DNA of 5,553 nt, from positions 1 to 5,553 of the forward strand of contig CALGGQ010000141.1 in assembly GCA_937915775.1 (NCBI GenBank). Direction: 5' to 3'. The translations under genes and the position numbers were made by a program. Origin of the DNA: an uncultured Clostridia bacterium (GTDB lineage: Bacteria > Bacillota > Clostridia > Oscillospirales > Acutalibacteraceae). Of this stretch, positions 1 through 5,553 are shown piece by piece. Position 1 is the stretch's first letter; each line of letters begins with the position of its first letter. A model generated the notes under the pieces. The model was not told the DNA's origin. It searched no databases and saw only the letters and a program-made list of their open reading frames with translations.

Positions 1-2
1 CT

Positions 3-158
3 GCCTGGCAGCTGGGTAACGAGCAACAACAGCAGCAGGCATGGGCCGACCTCCTCAACCACCTCCCCGCCCCACACAAGGCCACCATCTTCTGGACCAA
101 CGATGCTGCCACATGGACACACGATGCCATTTTCCTGAAAGAGGTGCTCAGGAAGTGA
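3..158 (+). CDS. C-terminal fragment of an unidentified protein
   Basis: An open frame enters from the left edge and runs 51 codons to a TGA at 156-158. The translation begins AWQLGNEQQQQQAWADLL and ends FLKEVLRK, with a five-Gln run and a hydrophobic IFW stretch about 20 residues before the end. It has no start codon in the window, so it can only be the 3' end of a gene. I do not recognise the family. Its support is that the frame stays open to the edge, the composition looks protein-like (amphipathic helix at the end), and it stops 53 nt before a recognisable superoxide dismutase start on the same strand, a normal gene-to-gene distance. It lies on the presumed Bacteroidota side of the junction near 330-352, so it should not be treated as a neighbour of the genes to the right. 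Confidence 0.5.
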   Translation, partial: AWQLGNEQQQQQAWADLLNHLPAPHKATIFWTNDAATWTHDAIFLKEVLRK

Positions 159-211
159 GCAGAAATACCCGAACAGAGATTTATTAACAACAACTAAAAA
201 GCTTGACAGAT

Positions 212-352
212 ATGACAACATTTACATTGATGGCACTACCCTATGCCGCAGAAGCATTGGAGCCAGTAATTAGCCGCGAGACCATCGGTTTCCATCACGG
301 AAAGCATCTTGCCGGTTATGTGAATAATCTCAATGGACTGCTGCAAGGCAGC
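212..352 (+). CDS. Fe/Mn superoxide dismutase, N-terminal fragment cut at a chimeric junction
   Basis: Cytoplasmic superoxide dismutases convert superoxide to oxygen and hydrogen peroxide using one Fe or Mn ion. The ATG at 212 begins MTTFTLMALPYAAEALEPVI, which matches the family opening of LPY, a short spacer and EPVIS. Next comes GFHHGKHLAGYVNNLN, which corresponds to the family's HxGKHxxxYVxNLN helix: the His after Phe is the expected first metal ligand, and the Tyr matches the conserved second-shell Tyr. An in-frame TTG at 203 would add three residues, but the ATG gives the usual N-terminus. The leader is A-rich without a Shine-Dalgarno sequence, as is common in Bacteroidota. After about 46 residues (to NGLLQG) similarity stops. 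The frame then reads unrelated residues to a TGA at 419-421, because the DNA has switched to an alcohol dehydrogenase gene in another frame. A full enzyme is about 190-200 residues, so three quarters, including the other three metal ligands, is missing. The family call is firm; the gene is incomplete. Confidence 0.85.
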
Positions 353-1175
353 GTGCGCGATTGCGAAAGGCGACTCCCCTATCGAGCCGTATCACAGCGA
401 GGGCAAGCCTATCTGCGCTGATGAGGTTATTCCGATGATTGCGATTCCGACCACGAGCGGCACGGCGTCTGAGGTAACGAATATCGCCGTGTTATCCGAC
501 GTGAATAAGAACCTCAAGCAGCCGATGAACAGCCCGTTTATGTACGCTAAAATCGCGCTGATTGACCCGGAGCTGACGCTCAGCGTGCCGCCGAGAGTCA
601 CGGCTTCCACCGGTCTTGACGTGCTGGCGCATGCGGTGGAAGGCTACTGGGCAAAGGGTAACCAGCCTGTCTGCTCCGCCTGCTCGCTGCACGCGGCAAA
701 GCTCGTATTTGAATGGCTCGAAAAGGCGTACAACAACCCGTCCGACCTGGAAGCGAGAGAGAAGATGAGCGAGGCTTCCATTGTGGCAGGCGTTGCCTTC
801 AGCCATCCGCGCACGACGGGCTCTCACGCCTGCTCCTTCCCGCTGACAAATCTGTATCACGTTCCGCACGGTGAGGCGTGCGCCTTCACGCTGGATTACT
901 TTATGCGCCTCAACGCCGCGCGTGCCGACGCTGACGGCAGAATTACCGCGCTGGCAAATGCCTGCGGCTTTGCCACTCCGTATGAGATGGCGGACGAAAT
1001 TCTGGCGCTCAAAAAGCGGCTTGGTATGCGCTGCACCCTCAACGAAATCGGCTGCCATACCGAGGAGGAGCTGCTGGAGGTCGCCAGAGTCAGCCTTTCT
1101 AACGGACTGATTAAAAACAACCCGTGCGAGCTGACGGAGGAGGACATCATCACGATGTACAAAGCGCTGCAGTAG
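333..1175 (+). CDS. Iron-containing (group III) alcohol dehydrogenase, 5'-truncated
   Basis: Enzymes of this family interconvert alcohols and aldehydes with NAD(P)H and a divalent metal. Numbering from the ATG at 333, residues 1-12 (MDCCKAACAIAK) match the helix after the family's GGGS nucleotide-binding turn. Residues 40-50 (TTSGTASEVT region) match the PTTxGTxSEVT loop. D96 and H100 (GLDVLAHAVE), H165 (GSHACSF) and H179 (VPHGEA) align with the four metal ligands, with the family's 4- and 14-residue spacings. The second His of the usual HxxxHPLG motif is Phe169. The gene ends at TAG 1173-1175. About 95-100 N-terminal residues (Rossmann-like cofactor fold) are absent because the sequence upstream is a superoxide dismutase gene; the Met at 333 is internal, not a true start. 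The SHAxSFPLT...PHGEA pattern recalls phosphonoacetaldehyde reductase-type members, but the substrate cannot be assigned. It converges with the kinase operon on a shared hairpin. Confidence 0.85.
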   Translation: MDCCKAACAIAKGDSPIEPYHSEGKPICADEVIPMIAIPTTSGTASEVTNIAVLSDVNKNLKQPMNSPFMYAKIALIDPELTLSVPPRVTASTGLDVLAHAVEGYWAKGNQPVCSACSLHAAKLVFEWLEKAYNNPSDLEAREKMSEASIVAGVAFSHPRTTGSHACSFPLTNLYHVPHGEACAFTLDYFMRLNAARADADGRITALANACGFATPYEMADEILALKKRLGMRCTLNEIGCHTEEELLEVARVSLSNGLIKNNPCELTEEDIITMYKALQ

Positions 1176-1180
1176 TCAGA

Positions 1181-1200
1181 TAGCAGTTAGCAGTAAGCAG
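1181..1200. repeat. Short tandem repeat, TAGCAGT heptamer
   Basis: Just after the alcohol dehydrogenase stop there are two exact adjacent copies of TAGCAGT (1181-1187, 1188-1194), followed by a partial third copy, AAGCAG (1195-1200). A related ATAGCAG precedes them. It is non-coding and sits before the terminator hairpin. It may be simple slippage or the remnant of an intergenic repeat; no function is visible. Confidence 0.55.
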
Positions 1201-1208
1201 AAAAAGAT

Positions 1209-1245
1209 TAAAGGCTGTTACGAGAAAAACTCGTAACAGCCTTTA
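1209..1245. terminator. Convergent (bidirectional) intrinsic terminator
   Basis: A perfect inverted repeat: the left arm at 1209-1224 pairs with the right arm at 1230-1245 to form a 16-bp stem with an AAAAA loop (1225-1229). The sequence AAGGCTGTTACGAG is mirrored by CTCGTAACAGCCTT. Read on the minus strand, the stem is followed by AATCTTTTTC, a good U-run, so it is a strong terminator for the beta-helix gene, whose stop is 12 nt upstream. On the plus strand the tail is only CTTTATGATT, so termination of the alcohol dehydrogenase transcript would be weaker but plausible. Its position between two convergent genes supports a shared role. Confidence 0.9.
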
Positions 1246-1257
1246 TGATTGTGCGCA

Positions 1258-3537
1258 TTATTTCCAGCTTCTGTCCGCTTTGCCGCTGCCGGAAATCGAA
1301 TTGCCGGAATCGGTCTTTATCTGACCGGAGGTGGCATTGATACCGTAGCGGGTGCTGGATTTAATCTTATTGCTCGTTATCACGGTTTTGGACGTATTGT
1401 CCAGCTTGATGCCGTCGCGTCCCTGCGTGGTGAAGCTGTTTTTATCAATCGTCAGCTTCGAAGTGCCGTCGGCACAGACAGCGTCCTCGCCCGAATCCGT
1501 TACCGTGTTGCTGATAATCTTATCCGACGTGTCGTTATAGAGATTGAACGCACGGCGCGTGGTGTTGGTTATCGTGTTGCTTTCATACTTACTGCTCGAG
1601 GCACTGTCCGAATTGATAGCGTCGCGCGTGCAGTAATCCAGCGTGTTTTCCGTCGCCCAGTTGCTGCTGCCGCCGGTCATATGAATACCGTCGCGCTTGG
1701 GATAGTAAATGTACGTATCCCAAATCCAGCTGCCGCTGCAGTCCGACATATTCACACCGTCACGCTTCAGCGTGGAAAATGAATTGGAATACACTTTGGC
1801 GCCGTTTGTGCAATCAAGACGCACCGCGTCCTCCCCGCATTTTTTAACGGTGTTGCTCTGAATCAGGCAACCCTTGCCGCCGTAGAGGTTAAAGGCGCGC
1901 CTGCCGATATTCTTGAACGTGTTATTCTTATAGCTCTCGTTGGAACAGGTATCGGTATTAATGCCGTCGCGTTCGGAGCCGCTGAATACGTTTTTCTTAA
2001 AGACGTTGCCGCTGCTGGCGGTTTCGTGAACGATATCTCTGCCGGCAGTTTCCACCGTGTTTTCGGTGAACGTATTGTTTTTGCAGTTATCCAGCTTGAT
2101 GCCGTCCTTCTTCACGTTTTTCACGGTGTTGAGATACACGGTATTATCGGAGGAGTTCATCAGGTTGATACCGCTCATATCGCTGTCATAGCCGCCCTTT
2201 TTGGTCTTATTGGTAATCGTATTCTGATAGATTTTGTTGCTGATGCAGTTGTCCATGCGGATCGCGTCGCCGTTACCGCCGGCGCCCTGCTCGGTTAAAT
2301 TACAGGTAATCTTATTCTTTTTGATAAGGCTGTTCATCGTGCCTTCAATCCAGATGGGATAGCCCGTCGCCTGCATCGTAATTTTGTTTCCCTGCACCGT
2401 CACATTGGAAAGACGCCAGTCGCCGGCAGGAACGTTATAATCCTTCTTCTTCAGCTTTTCGCCGTAAAGATGAATCGCATAGCCCGTGTTATCATACGCC
2501 TTTTTATAACCGCGGGTAATGGTTATCTTATTATTCTTAATCGTGCTGCTGAAGTCCTTCACCTTAGTACGCTTGCTGGAATGGGTCTGCGCCGCATAGA
2601 AATTGCCGTGGCTGCCCTCCAGCGCACGGAAGAAGATACCCGCCGCGCAGTTGGTAATCGTGTTGTTCGCAATCACGGCATTCGTGTAGGCAGTGCAGAT
2701 AATCGCATAGCCGGTGATGTTCGTAAACTTGTTGTTGACGAAGCGCATATTGTCAAAATAGGTATTGGCGCTGCCGGCGTGCGTGCCCATACCGCGCTGC
2801 AGATTTTTGAATACGCAGTTCTTGACCGTTACGTTTTTGCAGGGCGTATCGTCCTGGCGTTCGGGATAGCCGCCGAAATGGTAGCGCTCGCCGCCGTCGC
2901 CCACCGTCGCGTCAAACTGCAGCGCCTCGGAATTGCTGTGAGAGGCAAGGTCGCCCTTGTAATTGCTGAACGTGCAGCCGTCAATCAGAATATCCGAGCA
3001 CGCGCCGAGCTCCACGAAATGCGAATTCTTGCAGTTGGTGAACACCATATTCTGCAGCGTAATATCCTTCATATGACCGAAGCGCACACACGCTTCGCCC
3101 TTGGCGCCGCCGTCCATCGTGCCGCCGACGAGCTTGATATGCTGCCCGCCGGTATAGCCCGTGTAGCCCTTGCCGCCGTTGGCTTCCTCCCATTCGTATT
3201 CGTTGCCCATACGCAGCATCGTGCTGGAATTATTCTTATGAACAATGGTGGCGCCGTTAAAATACACCTCTGTATTGCTCCAGACCTTGAGCTGCCCTCT
3301 GGAGATATATTTGCCGCCCTTGGGCAGATAAATTTTCAGCAGCGTGTTGCTTTCCTCTTTGACGAGGCGAGACAGCTTATTGAACTTTTCCGTAATGTTG
3401 GCGCCGTTTTTCGCCTTCAGCCTGACGGTAATCACTTCGTCATATTTCTGCTCCTCAGCGGTAGCGGCAATTGCAGACATCGGCAGCATCGTTGCCGCCA
3501 TAAGAAAGGTTAATATAATGCAGATAATTCGTTTCAT
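1258..3537 (-). CDS. Secreted right-handed parallel beta-helix protein (pectate lyase-like fold)
   Basis: A 759-residue protein with a clear signal peptide: KR at positions 2-3, a hydrophobic core (IICIILTFLMAATML) and likely cleavage near AIA (residues 22-24). Residues ~70-100 (LPKGGKYIS...VYFNGATI) look like the entry coil of pectate-lyase-type beta-helices. From ~130 to the end, repeated Asn-rich coils (NNTITN, SNTVTD, ENTVET) of 22-24 residues are typical of PbH1/NosD-like repeats. The N-terminal half contains a distinctive block: H200, NSEALQFD (202-209), DDTPCKNVTVKN (229-240) and RGMGTH (248-253). The C-terminal third repeats RDGI/RRAFNLY/GEDAV motifs. There is no anchor motif (LPXTG, SLH or C-terminal membrane segment), so it is probably released or loosely held. 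Such proteins usually lyse, epimerise or bind acidic polysaccharides, but catalysis cannot be assigned here. The ATG lies 5 nt after the kinase stop with only a weak GGG ribosome site at 3546-3548, suggesting translational coupling. The hairpin at 1209-1245 terminates the transcript. Confidence 0.9.
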   Translation of the reverse strand: MKRIICIILTFLMAATMLPMSAIAATAEEQKYDEVITVRLKAKNGANITEKFNKLSRLVKEESNTLLKIYLPKGGKYISRGQLKVWSNTEVYFNGATIVHKNNSSTMLRMGNEYEWEEANGGKGYTGYTGGQHIKLVGGTMDGGAKGEACVRFGHMKDITLQNMVFTNCKNSHFVELGACSDILIDGCTFSNYKGDLASHSNSEALQFDATVGDGGERYHFGGYPERQDDTPCKNVTVKNCVFKNLQRGMGTHAGSANTYFDNMRFVNNKFTNITGYAIICTAYTNAVIANNTITNCAAGIFFRALEGSHGNFYAAQTHSSKRTKVKDFSSTIKNNKITITRGYKKAYDNTGYAIHLYGEKLKKKDYNVPAGDWRLSNVTVQGNKITMQATGYPIWIEGTMNSLIKKNKITCNLTEQGAGGNGDAIRMDNCISNKIYQNTITNKTKKGGYDSDMSGINLMNSSDNTVYLNTVKNVKKDGIKLDNCKNNTFTENTVETAGRDIVHETASSGNVFKKNVFSGSERDGINTDTCSNESYKNNTFKNIGRRAFNLYGGKGCLIQSNTVKKCGEDAVRLDCTNGAKVYSNSFSTLKRDGVNMSDCSGSWIWDTYIYYPKRDGIHMTGGSSNWATENTLDYCTRDAINSDSASSSKYESNTITNTTRRAFNLYNDTSDKIISNTVTDSGEDAVCADGTSKLTIDKNSFTTQGRDGIKLDNTSKTVITSNKIKSSTRYGINATSGQIKTDSGNSISGSGKADRSWK
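1282..1971 (-). repeat. Two tandem 115-residue (345-bp) units within the beta-helix gene
   Basis: Residues 523-637 (DNA 1627-1971) and 638-752 (DNA 1282-1626) align without gaps at an offset of 115 residues. RDGINTDT matches RDAINSDS, RRAFNLY at 546 matches RRAFNLY at 661, GEDAV at 568 matches GEDAV at 683, and RDGVNMSD at 592 matches RDGIKLDN at 707. Each unit is five beta-helix coils of 22-24 residues. The DNA has diverged at synonymous sites: the two RRAFNLY copies use different codons at most positions. This is therefore an old duplication, not a recent slippage. Confidence 0.8.
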
Positions 3538-3542
3538 TGTTT

Positions 3543-5165
3543 TTACCCATTCAGTATTTCAAAATTCTTTTTGTTGCACTTATAGAGGTTTTTGAACACC
3601 GCAAAGTTTCTCTCGTAAACCGCCTTGTGCGCCGGATTCGGATGATAGGTCACCTTGGCGGGAATCAGCTTTTTGACATCCTCCATCGAGCCGATTAAGC
3701 CCATACCGACGGCGATGCACGCTGCAGCGCCGACAGCGCCGATATTCTGCGGTGAATCCACAACCTCAATATTTTTCTGCAGGATGTCGGCAAGCACCTG
3801 GCAGGTGGTTTCGCCGAGCGCGCCGCCGCCGCAGAAGCGCACGGTATCCTTGATGTTGACCTCTTTCTTCTGTGCCTGGCGCTCGAGCATCCATTTCATA
3901 TGGAAGCAGATACCCTCCACCACTGCGCGGATTAATTCCGACTTGCCGGTTTCGAGCTTGATATTGAAGAACATACCGGCGGCGTTCGGGTCCTCAAACG
4001 GACAGCGGTTGCCGTGCAGCCACGGGGTGAATACCACGCCGCCTGCTCCGGGCTCAACGGAGTCGATAACCTCCTCCAGATAATCGTACAGGTTGAATTC
4101 AAATGATTCGTAATCGTATTTATTCTCCGTCGGATGTGATTTCAGGTATACGCCGATTTCATCGAGCGCCAAGTGGTCCTTCACCCAGCCGACGCATTTA
4201 TTGGAGGTTTCCAGCTCGCCGAAATAGTTATACGTTCTCGGGTTCGCGCCGACAATGGACGCCATCATCGCGCCCGCGTCAACGAGCTGCTTGTCAACCA
4301 CCGTGCCGACCCAGCCGGACGTGCCGGAATATATGTGCGTATCTCCTACCTCAACGGCGCCTGTGCCGACGCCGATGAGCGACGCGTCACCGCCGCCGCC
4401 GTAAACTGCGGTACCCGGCGCCAGACCAAGCTCCTCGGCAGCTTTTGCCGTTACCTCGCCGACCTTTTCGGTGGACGCTTTAATCGGCGGCATATGCTCA
4501 ATGTTCACCCCGACCATATCGCAAATAGGCTTGCACCAGCCCTCGTGCCCCTTGCGTGTATCGTACAGCAGCGTGCCGAAAGCGGAATCGTTCGTCATCA
4601 CGAATTCACCGCTGCAGCGGCAAATCAGATATTCCTTGATATCCAGCCATTTATAAATCTTCTTAAAGTTTTCCGGCTCGTGCGCCTCCACCCATTTATA
4701 CTTCCAGATGGGGTCCTTGACGGAGGAGGATACCGCGCCGGTATAGCGCAGGTATTTCAGCAGCTTGGTAATCTCCGCACCGGCAACCTGAATGCCGTAG
4801 GCAATGCCCTTCTTCAGCTCCTCTCTGGCGCGCTGGTCCATATAGGTCATCGGGCGGCGGATGCAGTTGCCCTCCTTATCCACCAGCACTAAGCCCTGCA
4901 TCGCGGAACAGAACGAAATACCCTCAATCTGCTCTTTTGGAATATCCGGGCGCTTTTTAAACACGACCTTGGTGGTGATGCACATCGCATTCCACCACTC
5001 ATCCGCGTCCTGCTCCGCGCCGCCCTCTACGCCGGTTTCATCGTTGACGTAAAGGCGGTAGCCCTCGGTAGCGGACGCCAGAATTTTGATTTCCGCATCA
5101 ATTTCAATCAGGCAGGTTTTGATGCCCGTGGTGCCGATATCATAGGTGATTACATATTTGCTCAA
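3543..5165 (-). CDS. FGGY-family carbohydrate kinase (xylulokinase-like)
   Basis: A cytoplasmic kinase that transfers phosphate from ATP to a sugar or polyol; 540 residues, slightly longer than the usual ~500. The N-terminal actin-like domain opens with YDIGTTG (residues 8-14), the phosphate-binding loop. EQDADEWW (55-62) and MTYMDQRA (106-113) match family substrate-side motifs. GGGGD (256-260) carries the expected catalytic base, Asp260. SGTSG (280-284), FTPWLHGNRCPFEDP (379-393) and RFCGGGA (443-449) mark the second domain and adenosine site. All key motifs are present, so the enzyme should be active. The substrate is not determined: xylulose is the default guess, but divergent members act on other ketoses and polyols. 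The start is TTG at 5163-5165; no in-frame ATG gives the DIGTTG N-terminus, and AGGAGGAG lies 6 nt upstream. It starts 15 nt after the regulator stop and ends 5 nt before the beta-helix gene, so an operon is likely. Confidence 0.92.
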   Translation of the reverse strand: MSKYVITYDIGTTGIKTCLIEIDAEIKILASATEGYRLYVNDETGVEGGAEQDADEWWNAMCITTKVVFKKRPDIPKEQIEGISFCSAMQGLVLVDKEGNCIRRPMTYMDQRAREELKKGIAYGIQVAGAEITKLLKYLRYTGAVSSSVKDPIWKYKWVEAHEPENFKKIYKWLDIKEYLICRCSGEFVMTNDSAFGTLLYDTRKGHEGWCKPICDMVGVNIEHMPPIKASTEKVGEVTAKAAEELGLAPGTAVYGGGGDASLIGVGTGAVEVGDTHIYSGTSGWVGTVVDKQLVDAGAMMASIVGANPRTYNYFGELETSNKCVGWVKDHLALDEIGVYLKSHPTENKYDYESFEFNLYDYLEEVIDSVEPGAGGVVFTPWLHGNRCPFEDPNAAGMFFNIKLETGKSELIRAVVEGICFHMKWMLERQAQKKEVNIKDTVRFCGGGALGETTCQVLADILQKNIEVVDSPQNIGAVGAAACIAVGMGLIGSMEDVKKLIPAKVTYHPNPAHKAVYERNFAVFKNLYKCNKKNFEILNG

Positions 5166-5171
5166 TATTAA

Positions 5172-5179
5172 CTCCTCCT
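5172..5179 (-). promoter_or_regulatory. Strong Shine-Dalgarno for the kinase, deciding a TTG start
   Basis: On the minus strand AGGAGGAG ends 6 nt before the TTG at 5163-5165. This near-perfect anti-16S match at ideal spacing fixes the non-ATG start of the kinase. It is typical of Bacillota and contrasts with the Shine-Dalgarno-less leader of the superoxide dismutase at the other end of the window. Confidence 0.88.
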
Positions 5180-5180
5180 G

Positions 5181-5553
5181 TTATTTTTCAAAGGTAAATG
5201 CCGATTCAATGAATTTGAGCAGCTGCGCAATCACCTGCTCGTCATCCGCTTCGTCCACATTCACGCCTGTATAAATTTCAAACCGTTCCCTGTAATAATC
5301 GCAGGTGTAGGAAAACTGCAGCGCCATCAGCAGATTATCCAAAAAGAAAGCGAACAGCCGCGGGTCCAGATCGCGCCGCACATCGTCCTTGGCAAGCGCC
5401 TCGGCAATGGCGGTAATGTATTTGCGGCTGGTCGGGAACTCAATTTCCTCCGCCAGCGCTCTGGCGCGTGCGCCGTTCTTTTCCCCAGTTATCTCATTGT
5501 AAAGGCGAATATAATTCGCGTTCTTCTTGGAGTGATAGCAGGTAGTACGAATC
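5181..5553 (-). CDS. TetR-type transcriptional regulator, C-terminal part (runs off the window)
   Basis: An open minus-strand frame enters from the right edge and gives 123 codons before TAA at 5181-5183. A GTG at 5379-5381 could be mistaken for a start, but the frame stays open above it with protein-like sequence (NANYIRLYNEITGEKNGARA...), so this is one longer gene. The all-helical C-terminus matches TetR/AcrR ligand-binding and dimerisation domains: YNEIT followed by a charged helix, then DVRRDLDPRLFAFFLDNLLMALQFSYTCDYY, then a final amphipathic helix IAQLLKFIESAF. The helix-turn-helix lies outside the window, so the family call rests on the C-terminal pattern alone. The stop is 15 nt from the kinase start, so it is probably the operon's own regulator, likely responding to a pathway metabolite (inference). 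No operator or promoter is visible because the 5' end is missing. Confidence 0.7.
   Translation of the reverse strand, partial: IRTTCYHSKKNANYIRLYNEITGEKNGARARALAEEIEFPTSRKYITAIAEALAKDDVRRDLDPRLFAFFLDNLLMALQFSYTCDYYRERFEIYTGVNVDEADDEQVIAQLLKFIESAFTFEK

Noticed and set aside
333..420. A natural fusion of superoxide dismutase and alcohol dehydrogenase
   Set aside because: The two proteins are in different frames at the join, so no fused product can be made. The shared ~20-nt word is better explained by misassembly.
492..1058. A 188-codon minus-strand open frame opposite the alcohol dehydrogenase
   Set aside because: The plus strand carries all four metal ligands and the TSGTASEVT loop of a real enzyme. 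The opposite frame shows no family features.
1249..1782. A 177-codon plus-strand open frame opposite the C-terminal beta-helix coils
   Set aside because: It mirrors the regular coil repeats of the minus-strand gene and overlaps its stop; there is no independent evidence of coding.
1282..2109. CRISPR-like array suggested by regularly recurring short words in the beta-helix gene
   Set aside because: The ~66-72 nt period is the coding period of 22-24 residue coils. The words are not exact repeats with unique spacers, and the reading frame is open throughout.
2470..3513. A long plus-strand open frame (347 codons) opposite the beta-helix gene
   Set aside because: It is antisense to a gene with a signal peptide and clear beta-helix repeats. 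Its translation is rich in Ala, Arg, Val, Ile and His with no recognisable motif, and it is explained by the codon bias of the opposite strand.
4173..4892. A 239-codon plus-strand open frame opposite the kinase
   Set aside because: The minus-strand kinase here holds all FGGY motifs. The plus-strand translation is low-information, Ala/Arg/His-rich and has no ribosome site or family signature.
5181..5381. A separate 66-residue small protein starting at GTG 5379-5381
   Set aside because: The frame continues open to the window edge with matching helical, TetR-like sequence, and no ribosome site precedes the GTG. It is the tail of a larger gene.

Overview
The window looks like two unrelated pieces of bacterial DNA joined near position 330-352. 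The left piece (about 1-350) reads as Bacteroidota (Prevotella/Bacteroides-like). It has the tail of an unidentified protein, then the first ~46 residues of an Fe/Mn superoxide dismutase, preceded by an A-rich leader with no Shine-Dalgarno sequence. The right piece (about 333-5553) reads as a gut-type Clostridia (Bacillota) genome of moderately high GC: a strong AGGAGG ribosome binding site, a TTG start, a Gram-positive style signal peptide and a classical hairpin terminator. The lineage calls are inferences from protein style and signals, not from a database search.

Layout: partial unknown CDS (+, 3-158); superoxide dismutase N-terminus (+, 212-~352); iron-containing alcohol dehydrogenase without its N-terminal ~95-100 residues (+, ~333-1175); a short intergenic stretch with a small tandem repeat and a 16-bp hairpin terminator (1176-1257). 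A tightly packed minus-strand operon follows, transcribed right to left: the end of a TetR-type regulator (5553-5181), an FGGY-family carbohydrate kinase (5165-3543) and a secreted 759-residue right-handed beta-helix protein (3537-1258). Gaps between the operon genes are 15 and 5 nt. The alcohol dehydrogenase and the operon converge on the shared hairpin.

Working together (inference): the regulator probably controls a carbohydrate module in which a secreted beta-helix protein acts on or binds a polysaccharide outside the cell and the kinase phosphorylates a released ketose or polyol in the cytoplasm. The dehydrogenase could interconvert a related alcohol and aldehyde, but it is on the other strand and need not belong to the module.

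The two points most worth a second look are the chimeric junction at ~330-352, where both reading frames share about 20 nt, and the C-terminal half of the beta-helix protein, which holds a 115-residue (5-coil) internal duplication with a strict 22-24 residue coil period. I found no CRISPR array, tRNA, rRNA, insertion sequence or convincing new defence or mobile system.
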